Shown here in pieces: positions 1 to 5,040 of a stretch of DNA of 6,761 nucleotides. A program made the translations under genes and the position numbers. Below the pieces are notes generated by a model that was given only the letters and a program-made list of their open reading frames with translations, ran no database searches and was not told the origin of the DNA. The DNA lies in assembly GCA_030627405.1 (NCBI GenBank), contig DAOUSD010000093.1, positions 1-6,761 on the forward strand, read 5' to 3'. This stretch comes from Deltaproteobacteria bacterium (GTDB lineage Bacteria > Desulfobacterota > Desulfobacteria > Desulfobacterales > ETH-SRB1). Numbering within the stretch: position 1 is the stretch's first letter; the number at the start of each line of letters is the position of its first letter.

Positions 1-2016
1 AAAATCAGCCCGGAAATTCAGTCTCTTATATTGAATGCTGAACTACCGGATGATCTAAAAAGTGAATTGCGCAATGCAGCCATTGAACTTAAGCATAAAT
101 TGGGATCAGATATAAGGCTCGCTGTCAGAAGCAGCGCAACCAGTGAAGATTCTGAGGCCAGTTTTGCCGGCCAGCACTCCACAGTTTTAAACGTAACCGA
201 AAAAAATCTCATACATGCCTACAAAAAAGTTGTGGCAAGCACTTTTAATCCGAGGGCTCTTTTCTACCACCGAAGAAAGGGCTACCTGGATCAGGATGTA
301 ATAATGAGCGTTGCCTGTATAATGATGGTAGATGCGCAAGCCAGCGGCGTTATGTACACTATTGACCCGAATGACAGCCGCCATGCAGTCATTATGATCA
401 GTGCCGTATGGGGATTAGGGATCAGCGCAGTGGATGGCTCAACTGACACCGACTTTTACCAGGTAAATAAACAGAATGGACAGATTGAAAAATCAGAAAT
501 CGCCACCAAAGGAACCCTTTGCAAAACCGATGTAGAAGGAGGAACAAAGGATGAAGCTGTAGCCGATGACTTGAAGGACAAAGCGTGTCTTGAGCCTGAA
601 CAGATAAAGACTCTGGTTGACTATGGTTTAAAACTGGAAAGTCACTATGGCATTGCTCTGGACATTGAGTGGGCCATAGACAAGCAAAGCAGGCTCTACA
701 TATTACAGGCACGGCCTTTGAAGAAGTCGTTAAAGTTTATTCCTGTAGAAACGCCGACACCATCTCCGGATCTCTCCGAAGAAGAGATTGCTGATCACCC
801 TGTCCTGATTAAAGGCGGCGCTTCAGCTTCAGAGGGGACCGCCTCAGGTCTTGCCTATGTTTTGAAATCAGATCACAATCTTTATGATATACCCAAAGGC
901 GCCATTTTGATAGCCCATCAAACATCACCCCGCTATGTTCCTGTAATGGGACGTGCCAGGGCAATCGTTACCGATGTGGGAAGCGTTGCAGGACACATGG
1001 CTTCTGTTGCCAGAGAATTTCAAATACCCACACTTGTAGGAACGTATAATGCCACCTCTGTAATTGAACATAGCGACGAGATTACAGTCGATGCTACTAA
1101 CAGAGTCGTTTATAAAGGAAGGGTAGAAAAGCTTTTAAAGGAAAAAAAAGCTATCAATCCAATGAAGGGGAGCCCAACATACAAGGCGGCCCAGGCAGCC
1201 CTGAAAAAGATTGCACCTTTAAATCTTTTAGATCCCAAGCAGGATAATTTTAATCCGGATTCCTGCAGGACAATCCACGATATAATCCGTTTTGCGCATG
1301 AGATGTCAATGTGTAAAATGTTCTGGATCAGTGATGCTATTAAATCTAAAGAAAATATCGCTATCCGCCTTTATACCTCTTTACCTCTAAGCATTTACGT
1401 CGTTGACCTGGGAAGCGGTCTCTCGATCGGTACTGAAGAGCGCGAAGCGCAAAAAGAAGATGTAATTTCCGTACCTTTCAAAGCATTGCTAAATGGAATG
1501 ACTCACAAAGGCGTAGAGTGGTCCGGCGATATAGGAATAAACTGGGGTGGGTTTGCTTCTATTGTTGCAGAATCGGTATTTCGGGACCCATTAAAAGAAG
1601 GCCGCATGGGAGGGCCAAATTACGCCGTCATTTCGGGTGAATACTTAAATTTCAACTCACGTCTGGGATACCACTTCGCAACAATTGATACATATTGCGG
1701 TCCTGTCGTAAATGATAACTATATCACCTTTTATTTCAAAGGAGGAGCTGCCGACATAGGCAGGAGGTCCAGAAGGGCAACTCTAATTACATTAATTCTC
1801 AAAAAGCTGTTGTTCAAGGTAGAGCAAAAAGGCGATATGGTCAGGGGTGAATTAAAAAAGTTTGATCAGTCTCTTATTGAGGAAAAACTGGACATGATAG
1901 GCAGGTTGCTCGGATCTGTCCGCCTTCTGGACATGGTACTGTCTGATGACCGCCAGATAGACTGGTATGTAGAGGAATTTTTTAAGGGTAATTATACTTT
2001 CGCAGCCAACCGTTAA
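1..2016 (+). CDS. PEP-synthase-like PEP/pyruvate-binding protein, 3' part (5' end outside window)
   Basis: The frame is open from base 1, so the TTG at 31 is not a real start; 671 residues are visible. Numbered from base 1, residues about 43-60 carry the ATP-grasp motif RSSATSEDSEASFAGQ of the PPDK/PEP-synthase N-terminal domain. Later come GVMYTIDP and AVWGLG, and the domain ends at LYILQARPL (232-240). The swivelling phosphohistidine domain follows, with GSVAGHMASVAREFQIPTLVG and His332 as the expected phospho-carrier. Known family members move phosphate from ATP through this His to pyruvate, in the cytoplasm. The last roughly 290 residues do not look like the usual PEP-utilising TIM barrel. 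They contain IHDIIRFAHEMSMCKMF and a basic KGGAADIGRRSRR segment. Without the barrel, the pyruvate/PEP chemistry is uncertain, so PEP synthesis is not assured. Base composition is balanced, unlike the next gene. Confidence 0.88.
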   Translation, partial: KISPEIQSLILNAELPDDLKSELRNAAIELKHKLGSDIRLAVRSSATSEDSEASFAGQHSTVLNVTEKNLIHAYKKVVASTFNPRALFYHRRKGYLDQDVIMSVACIMMVDAQASGVMYTIDPNDSRHAVIMISAVWGLGISAVDGSTDTDFYQVNKQNGQIEKSEIATKGTLCKTDVEGGTKDEAVADDLKDKACLEPEQIKTLVDYGLKLESHYGIALDIEWAIDKQSRLYILQARPLKKSLKFIPVETPTPSPDLSEEEIADHPVLIKGGASASEGTASGLAYVLKSDHNLYDIPKGAILIAHQTSPRYVPVMGRARAIVTDVGSVAGHMASVAREFQIPTLVGTYNATSVIEHSDEITVDATNRVVYKGRVEKLLKEKKAINPMKGSPTYKAAQAALKKIAPLNLLDPKQDNFNPDSCRTIHDIIRFAHEMSMCKMFWISDAIKSKENIAIRLYTSLPLSIYVVDLGSGLSIGTEEREAQKEDVISVPFKALLNGMTHKGVEWSGDIGINWGGFASIVAESVFRDPLKEGRMGGPNYAVISGEYLNFNSRLGYHFATIDTYCGPVVNDNYITFYFKGGAADIGRRSRRATLITLILKKLLFKVEQKGDMVRGELKKFDQSLIEEKLDMIGRLLGSVRLLDMVLSDDRQIDWYVEEFFKGNYTFAANR

Positions 2017-2151
2017 CCCGAAATTTTTATGAATCAACGGGCTGTTGCCCAAATCCAAATTTGGTAAAAATTAGCGATATGGTCAAAAACCGCATTCAAC
2101 TTATTCACTGTTCAAAACACAACACCAAGCATACCCACTGTTTGGATGTCC

Positions 2152-2176
2152 CCCTGGTTTCCTAACCGGAAAAGGG
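2152..2176. repeat. Bulged inverted repeat upstream of promoter
   Basis: The arms CCCT-GG-TTTCC and GGAAA-AGGG pair around the loop TAACC, giving nine pairs with a two-base bulge. No T-run follows, so it is not a classic terminator. It lies 16 bases upstream of the -35 box, which would suit a regulator site, but it could equally be a 3'-end structure of the upstream gene's transcript. Confidence 0.4.
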
Positions 2177-2192
2177 CCTTATGATAAATATA

Positions 2193-2221
2193 TTGACAGC
2201 ATTTTTTTCACAAACTATAAC
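2193..2221 (+). promoter_or_regulatory. Consensus sigma-70 promoter for the three-gene cassette
   Basis: TTGACA (2193-2198) is a perfect -35 hexamer. After a 17-bp spacer, TATAAC (2216-2221) matches the -10 consensus at five of six positions. Transcription would begin near 2228, leaving a leader of about 100 bases before the ATG at 2332. It is the strongest promoter-like sequence seen in the window and points at the cassette downstream. Confidence 0.7.
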
Positions 2222-2223
2222 GA

Positions 2224-2246
2224 ATTCAAAAAATTGAATATTTTTT
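2224..2246. promoter_or_regulatory. Dyad at the predicted transcription start (operator-like), followed by T6
   Basis: ATTCAA (2224-2229) and TTGAAT (2234-2239) form a perfect 6-bp inverted repeat around AAAA, followed at 2241-2246 by six T. Placed across the predicted +1, it would suit a repressor operator. As RNA the stem is all A-U except for one pair, so a working early terminator or attenuator is less likely though formally possible. No regulator in the window has a recognisable DNA-binding motif. Confidence 0.4.
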
Positions 2247-2318
2247 CGCTGTCCTCAAATTTCAGTTTCTTATTTAGCAGCCGAATATATAAATATAAGC
2301 AGAAAACCAATCAACTCT

Positions 2319-2322
2319 GGGA
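2319..2322 (+). promoter_or_regulatory. Weak ribosome binding site of the first cassette gene
   Basis: GGGA lies nine bases before the ATG at 2332 and supports that start. A nearer ATG at 2325 is in another frame and soon meets a stop, so it is not the start of this gene. Confidence 0.4.
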
Positions 2323-2331
2323 CAATGTCTT

Positions 2332-2991
2332 ATGAAAATAGATTATAATTTTATTACCTTAGTTGCTTTAGGAAGCTTTAATCCTGCAATAGTTTCTCCA
2401 AAATTTTTAAACACAGTATGTGAACTCAATTTGGGGAAACCAGATGACCAATCACCACCCGATATTTCTGTAATTAGACATCTTCAATTTCAGAATCTCA
2501 AATTCACTGTGGAAATGAATAGATTACAAATAATGGAAACAGGAATTGAAAATATTACCGATACAAGGCTCTTGAGTATTTTCAATGTTTACCACGAAAA
2601 GTTACCTTATACTCCGCTCAAGGCTGTTGGAGTGAATATCAACTGTGATCTTCTTGCTGAAATGGAAACCAAAACTGACGCTTTGACGAAAAAAGTCAGC
2701 AATCCAACTACTTATTTAGATTTCTTTGACACTAATAAGATAAATGTCATTGAAAGTTCATTGCAAACTAAAACTTATCAAACGTGGATGAGTTCAAATT
2801 ATAACATTGAGAACGTACATGGCTTAACTCGATCCATCAATGTTACGCAAAAGAAAGATTTTGTAAATCTCAATTATAACTATGAAGCCGGGGCAGTGGA
2901 TAAACATAAGTCGAATTTATCCTTACTATTAGATGGATATGAACAGTTTTGTCACGAGTTTTTGAATTTTGTAAAAGCCTTGGAGAGTTAA
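2332..2991 (+). CDS. Unknown protein, 219 aa, first gene of three-gene cassette
   Basis: I do not recognise a named family. The protein has no signal peptide or membrane segment and looks cytoplasmic. It appears to be mixed alpha/beta, with alternating polar and apolar stretches. Notable segments are LPYTPLKAVGVNIN (91-104), YQTWMSSNYNIENVHG (149-164), a strand-like NLNYNYEAG (179-187), and a C-terminal amphipathic helix from about 195 to 218 (LSLLLDGYEQFCHEFLNFV). The ATG follows a weak GGGA site and the consensus promoter at 2193-2221. The gene is strikingly A+T-rich: hand counts give 18 G+C in bases 2341-2400 and 15 in 2701-2760, against 28 to 31 per 60 in blocks sampled from the flanking genes, which suggests horizontal origin. 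The next gene starts 3 bases after its stop, so the two are probably co-translated. Confidence 0.75.
   Translation: MKIDYNFITLVALGSFNPAIVSPKFLNTVCELNLGKPDDQSPPDISVIRHLQFQNLKFTVEMNRLQIMETGIENITDTRLLSIFNVYHEKLPYTPLKAVGVNINCDLLAEMETKTDALTKKVSNPTTYLDFFDTNKINVIESSLQTKTYQTWMSSNYNIENVHGLTRSINVTQKKDFVNLNYNYEAGAVDKHKSNLSLLLDGYEQFCHEFLNFVKALES
2982..2985 (+). promoter_or_regulatory. Ribosome binding site of the second cassette gene
   Basis: GGAG within TTGGAGAG lies nine bases before the ATG at 2995, inside the last codons of the preceding gene. It supports that start over later in-frame Met codons (residues 16 and 30 of the protein). Confidence 0.55.
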
Positions 2992-2994
2992 TTA

Positions 2995-3588
2995 ATGGAA
3001 CAAGCCCTAAGCACAAGCAATAGCGTTTACGATCCTGACATGAGCGCGGGAAATGGCGGCCGGAATTATAAAGGTCCTTTTATGAAGGATTTGGCTGGTT
3101 TTTTGTCATTGCAAACGATTGATGGTAAGAACAACACATTTTCTATCTCAAAAAAGGCTTATTCTGACACGTCCAAGGTTGTCGGAAAAACTGTTTCATT
3201 AGATTTAAAAGGAATAATCGATTGGACTGAGCTCGCGCTTGAAGAACTTGAGAAGGTATATGAGGAATGTTTAGAAGCAAACTGGGATGGTTACGGAGCT
3301 ATGCCGATATCCCGTGAAACATATTCCAAAGCGCGTAAGTTGCTAAGAATGATGCCTTCTTCTTTGTCAAGGCCAGAAATTTCGGCTGAACCAGATGGTG
3401 AAATAACATTTGAATGGTATAGGGAAAAGCATTTTGTATTTGTGATTAGTGTTGGTGGTAACAATCTCATCACCTATGCTGGAATGTTTGGTAAAAGCAA
3501 CAGAATACATGGGACTGAATATTTTGCTGATGAATTGCCTGAAATTATTCGTCATTGCATTCGGCGCTTGTCCCATAGAGTAGTATGA
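2995..3588 (+). CDS. Unknown protein, 197 aa, with NWDGYGA and EPDGEI motifs, second cassette gene
   Basis: No named family is recognised, but the second half has the look of a conserved small domain. A predicted helix (about 77-95, rich in Glu and Leu) leads into NWDGYGAMPIS (96-106). Next come a basic helix (108-119), RPEISAEPDGEITFEWY (126-142), strand-forming FVFVISV, YAGMFG (161-166), and a closing helix PEIIRHCIRRL (182-192). The acidic and aromatic residues of NWDGYGA and EPDGEITFEW could line a site, but no known catalytic signature is evident. The first 70 or so residues are low in obvious structure. There is no signal peptide or membrane segment. It begins 3 bases after the preceding stop. 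Its TGA stop overlaps the next ATG as ATGA, a classic arrangement for translational coupling, so the second and third products are probably made in matched amounts and may interact. Confidence 0.78.
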   Translation: MEQALSTSNSVYDPDMSAGNGGRNYKGPFMKDLAGFLSLQTIDGKNNTFSISKKAYSDTSKVVGKTVSLDLKGIIDWTELALEELEKVYEECLEANWDGYGAMPISRETYSKARKLLRMMPSSLSRPEISAEPDGEITFEWYREKHFVFVISVGGNNLITYAGMFGKSNRIHGTEYFADELPEIIRHCIRRLSHRVV

Positions 3589-3980
3589 AATTGCAAGATA
3601 CGACATCTCCATTAGAATGCCTTACGCGCTTTATTCTACAGAAAAAGTGGTATAGAGCTGATAAAACAATAAGGCATAATGCCTTTATGCCGAACCAAAA
3701 TGGTGAAGTTTCGGTATACCGAACCAAAAGTCTGACTTGCCAACAAATTAATGAAATAGGTCGGCTACATGTAGCTGAAATACTAAATAAAAAATTATTG
3801 GGGCGGGCAGAAATTGTCGCGTCAAGTATTCTAAAGCAAGACTTAAAAATTGAAGCAGATCCTGAACCACATCCGCGACATGCGAATATTATCGGATGGC
3901 CAACAGACAAATCAAAACGCAAGATGATCGCTATCGAACTCGCAGCCGAGGCGCAACTCCACTTAATAAACAATCCATGA
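3585..3980 (+). CDS. Unknown protein, 131 aa, with SVYRTKSL and RHANIIGWP motifs, third cassette gene
   Basis: The function is not recognised. The ATG is inside the ATGA overlap with the preceding stop, and no strong ribosome site precedes it, so expression probably depends on translation of the upstream gene. The chain is basic and cytoplasmic. Segments with the look of conserved motifs are TRFILQKKWYR (14-24), a strand SVYRTKSL (43-50), a helix INEIGRLHVAEIL (55-67), GRAEIV (73-78), HPRHANIIGWPTDK (96-109) and a C-terminal Ala-rich helix (115-128). The Arg/His/Trp-rich centre (YR, SVYR, GRA, RHAN) could be a nucleic-acid or nucleotide site, but no nuclease or transferase signature is complete enough to name. 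A competing minus-strand frame (3545-3973) is judged a shadow. A terminator-like hairpin follows about 45 bases later. Confidence 0.75.
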   Translation: MKLQDTTSPLECLTRFILQKKWYRADKTIRHNAFMPNQNGEVSVYRTKSLTCQQINEIGRLHVAEILNKKLLGRAEIVASSILKQDLKIEADPEPHPRHANIIGWPTDKSKRKMIAIELAAEAQLHLINNP

Positions 3981-3986
3981 AAAGCA

Positions 3987-4026
3987 CTTAAGATCGAAAC
4001 CTTTCAAAATTTCCTGCTTAAATCGA
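3987..4026. repeat. Imperfect short direct repeat after the cassette
   Basis: CTTAAGATCGA (3987-3997) recurs as CTTAAATCGA (4017-4026), one base shorter, 30 bases apart. The second copy runs into the terminator hairpin. With two copies it may be chance or a small duplication. Confidence 0.3.
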
Positions 4027-4043
4027 GACGTTACGTCTTTTTT
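4025..4043 (+). terminator. Rho-independent terminator of the three-gene cassette
   Basis: AGACG (4026-4030) and CGTCT (4034-4038) form a stem around TTA, extendable by a G-T pair. Six T (4038-4043) follow, the first of them also closing the stem. It stands about 45 bases after the last cassette stop. The stem is short, so efficiency may be moderate. On the minus strand the bases after the same hairpin (CGATTTAAG) make a much poorer T-run, so it mainly serves plus-strand transcription. Confidence 0.55.
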
Positions 4044-4070
4044 GAGGTCCCCAGAGCTATTCGTCCTCCA

Positions 4071-4319
4071 CTATTTGCCAATATTTACTGCCAAAATATT
4101 TGCCCACAGGAAAACATTGTCCATGTTTACCGGCCTGGCACCCATTTCAACAAGATTCTTGTTGTAATCACTTTCAAAAGTATAAATTGGTTTTTGCCAG
4201 GAGATAATTTCTTTGCAAAATGCTTCTGTCTTGCTGTCAGGACCGGCATGGGCCACGAAAACAGCCGCAGACATGGCAGCCACAAATAGATTGCTGTAAT
4301 ATGATGTCTTAAATGTCAA
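4071..4319 (-). pseudogene. Probable 3' remnant of a DprA/Smf-like (SLOG-fold) protein
   Basis: This frame of 82 codons begins at a TTG with no ribosome site. At first sight it has a signal peptide (LFVAAMSAAVFVAHA). The whole pattern fits better the C-terminal half of a DprA/Smf-type Rossmann fold: YYSNLFVAAMSAAVFVAHAG resembles the 'RNRLvAAlAD-VFVAHA' strand and helix, KTEAFCKEIISWQKPIYTF the following helix and strand, and NKNLVEMGARPV the terminal N-L-x3-GA-x-P-V signature. DprA relatives bind single-stranded DNA, and SLOG domains bind nucleotides. The N-terminal half is absent: the frame is closed by a TGA just upstream, overlapping the end of radC. It is therefore probably a 5'-truncated, non-functional leftover. 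The alternative is a small exported protein using TTG, which I consider less likely. The family call rests on remembered motifs, without an alignment. Confidence 0.45.
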
Positions 4320-4353
4320 TATTTCACATAACGTCCCAAGGCTTCGCTCTATG

Positions 4354-4578
4354 TTAACCGATCAACCCGGCTTTCTGGAAGCTGAAATATCCCTTTTTAG
4401 TTACTATGATGTGGTCGAGAATCCGAATCCCAAGTATTTTTCCTGCCTCAGTAAGTTGTTCATGGATTTTCAGATCACTGTCGCTCGCTTTCAGATCACC
4501 CGAAGGATGGTTATGTGCAAAGATTACTGCGGCAGCTCTATCGGAGATGACATCCGCATAAACCTCGCGCGGATGCAC
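4354..4578 (-). CDS. RadC C-terminal fragment with the JAMM metal motif, 74 aa if started at GTG
   Basis: The codon directly after the TAG is GTG, giving TAGGTG, so termination-reinitiation could in principle make this fragment. It keeps the metal-binding AHNHPSGD and the C-terminal strand region to GLIG, but lacks the opening strands of the JAMM fold. No good ribosome binding site is seen: GGTGGA is too far upstream and imperfect. Independent expression is therefore doubtful. The preserved reading frame suggests that the stop is recent. Confidence 0.4.
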   Translation of the reverse strand: MHPREVYADVISDRAAAVIFAHNHPSGDLKASDSDLKIHEQLTEAGKILGIRILDHIIVTKKGYFSFQKAGLIG

Positions 4579-5016
4579 CTATCTGCGATCCACCAGACCG
4601 ATGGTTACAATCCTTTTTTTAATGACTTCATGAGCGCCATTAAGGGAAATGCAGACAAAATGTTCTTGCTTTTTATCGGCAATATCAGCCAGAAGCGGCA
4701 TCACATCCTGGGCTCCTGTTATTTTTACAGTATCTTTAATCAGATGCCGTTTTGCCAGTTCAAAGGCGGATAGAATTTGTGCCGCCTTTGCCAGGCCCAT
4801 GCCTCGCACCGCCGTGAGATGTTCAACAGATAAATCTTCTTTATGCTTGCGGATCAGTTTAGCAACACTTTTGGATATAGTAAAAAGGCTTTGTCCCTCA
4901 ACACCCCGCCCAAGAATAGCGGCCACCAGTTCCTCATCAGTTAAGGCGGATGCACCTCTTTCCTTTAGTTTTTCCCGTGGGCGATTATGAGCAGGCAGAT
5001 CCTTTATCTTCTTCAT
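4579..5016 (-). CDS. RadC N-terminal fragment, 145 aa
   Basis: This is the part of the interrupted radC that would be translated if the TAG is obeyed. It contains the whole UPF0758 N-terminal domain and the first strands of the JAMM domain (HFVCISLNGAHEVIKKRIVTIGLVDRR). It ends before the metal-binding HxHPSG, so the product should lack any metal-dependent activity and its half-finished JAMM fold may be unstable. Confidence 0.6.
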   Translation of the reverse strand: MKKIKDLPAHNRPREKLKERGASALTDEELVAAILGRGVEGQSLFTISKSVAKLIRKHKEDLSVEHLTAVRGMGLAKAAQILSAFELAKRHLIKDTVKITGAQDVMPLLADIADKKQEHFVCISLNGAHEVIKKRIVTIGLVDRR

Positions 5017-5022
5017 CGTTTA

Positions 5023-5027
5023 CCTTC
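5023..5027 (-). promoter_or_regulatory. Ribosome binding site of radC
   Basis: Read on the minus strand, GAAGG sits six bases before the radC ATG, within the 24-base gap after hsdR. It supports the chosen start and separate initiation of radC within the operon. Confidence 0.5.
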
Positions 5028-5040
5028 AAACAGGGTCGGA

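Larger units (their letters stand above)
2017..2331. other. Intergenic spacer with dyads and promoter
   Basis: This 315-base stretch has no convincing gene. Just after the upstream stop there is a small hairpin, GGGC-TGTT-GCCC (2039-2050), and a perfect 10-bp palindrome CCAAATTTGG (2055-2064). Neither is followed by a T-run, so neither is a clear intrinsic terminator. CACTGTT occurs twice between about 2106 and 2142, with no evident meaning. A bulged dyad (2152-2176), a consensus promoter (2193-2221) and a second dyad (2224-2239) follow and are listed separately. The rest of the leader up to 2331 is very A+T-rich. Confidence 0.6.
4354..5016 (-). pseudogene. radC: RadC-family (UPF0758/JAMM) protein gene interrupted by one in-frame TAG
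   Basis: Read through the TAG at 4579-4581, the frame encodes 220 residues, the normal size for RadC. It starts at an ATG preceded by GAAGG with a 6-base spacer, 24 bases after the hsdR stop, so it is the next gene of that operon. Residues 1-90 are the N-terminal UPF0758 domain (MKKIKDLPAHNRPREKL, LTDEELVAAILGRG) with a helix-hairpin-helix-like AVRGMGLAKAAQI (69-81). The JAMM metalloprotease-like domain follows, with the metal motif AHNHPSGD (167-174) and the C-terminal ILDHIIVTKKGYFSF. The stop falls in DRR-stop-VHPREV, where relatives often have Gln, so a single CAG to TAG change explains it. No other lesion is seen. RadC's cellular role is unsettled; it is common on mobile elements and beside restriction genes. 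Sequencing error, suppression or reinitiation are alternatives to true inactivation. Confidence 0.8.

Noticed and set aside
31..33. TTG as the start of the PEP-synthase-like gene
   Set aside because: The same frame is open to base 1 and the family needs a longer N-terminal domain, so the true start is before the window.
2039..2064. Terminator for the PEP-synthase-like gene formed by GGGC-TGTT-GCCC and CCAAATTTGG
   Set aside because: The stems are very short and no T-run follows either one. They were kept only as a description of the spacer.
3545..3973. A 142-codon minus-strand frame opposite the third cassette gene
   Set aside because: The plus-strand frame has the ATGA coupling and motif-like segments. 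The antisense translation is Cys/Ser-rich low-quality sequence without recognisable motifs.
4239..4319. Signal peptide at the start of the small minus-strand frame
   Set aside because: The start is a TTG without a ribosome site, and the hydrophobic run is better explained as a buried strand and helix of a SLOG/DprA-type fold, given the downstream GARPV signature.
4320..4360. A segment reading ACATAAC ... GTTAACC, resembling the outer core sites of an integron attC
   Set aside because: It is only about 35 bases long, lacks the paired inner L-type inverted repeats, the core sites do not fully fit consensus, and no integrase or cassette array is in the window.
4351..4990. Two plus-strand frames (4351-4773 and 4649-4990) opposite radC
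   Set aside because: They are antisense to the clearly recognisable RadC coding sequence, have no family resemblance or good ribosome site, and are shadows.
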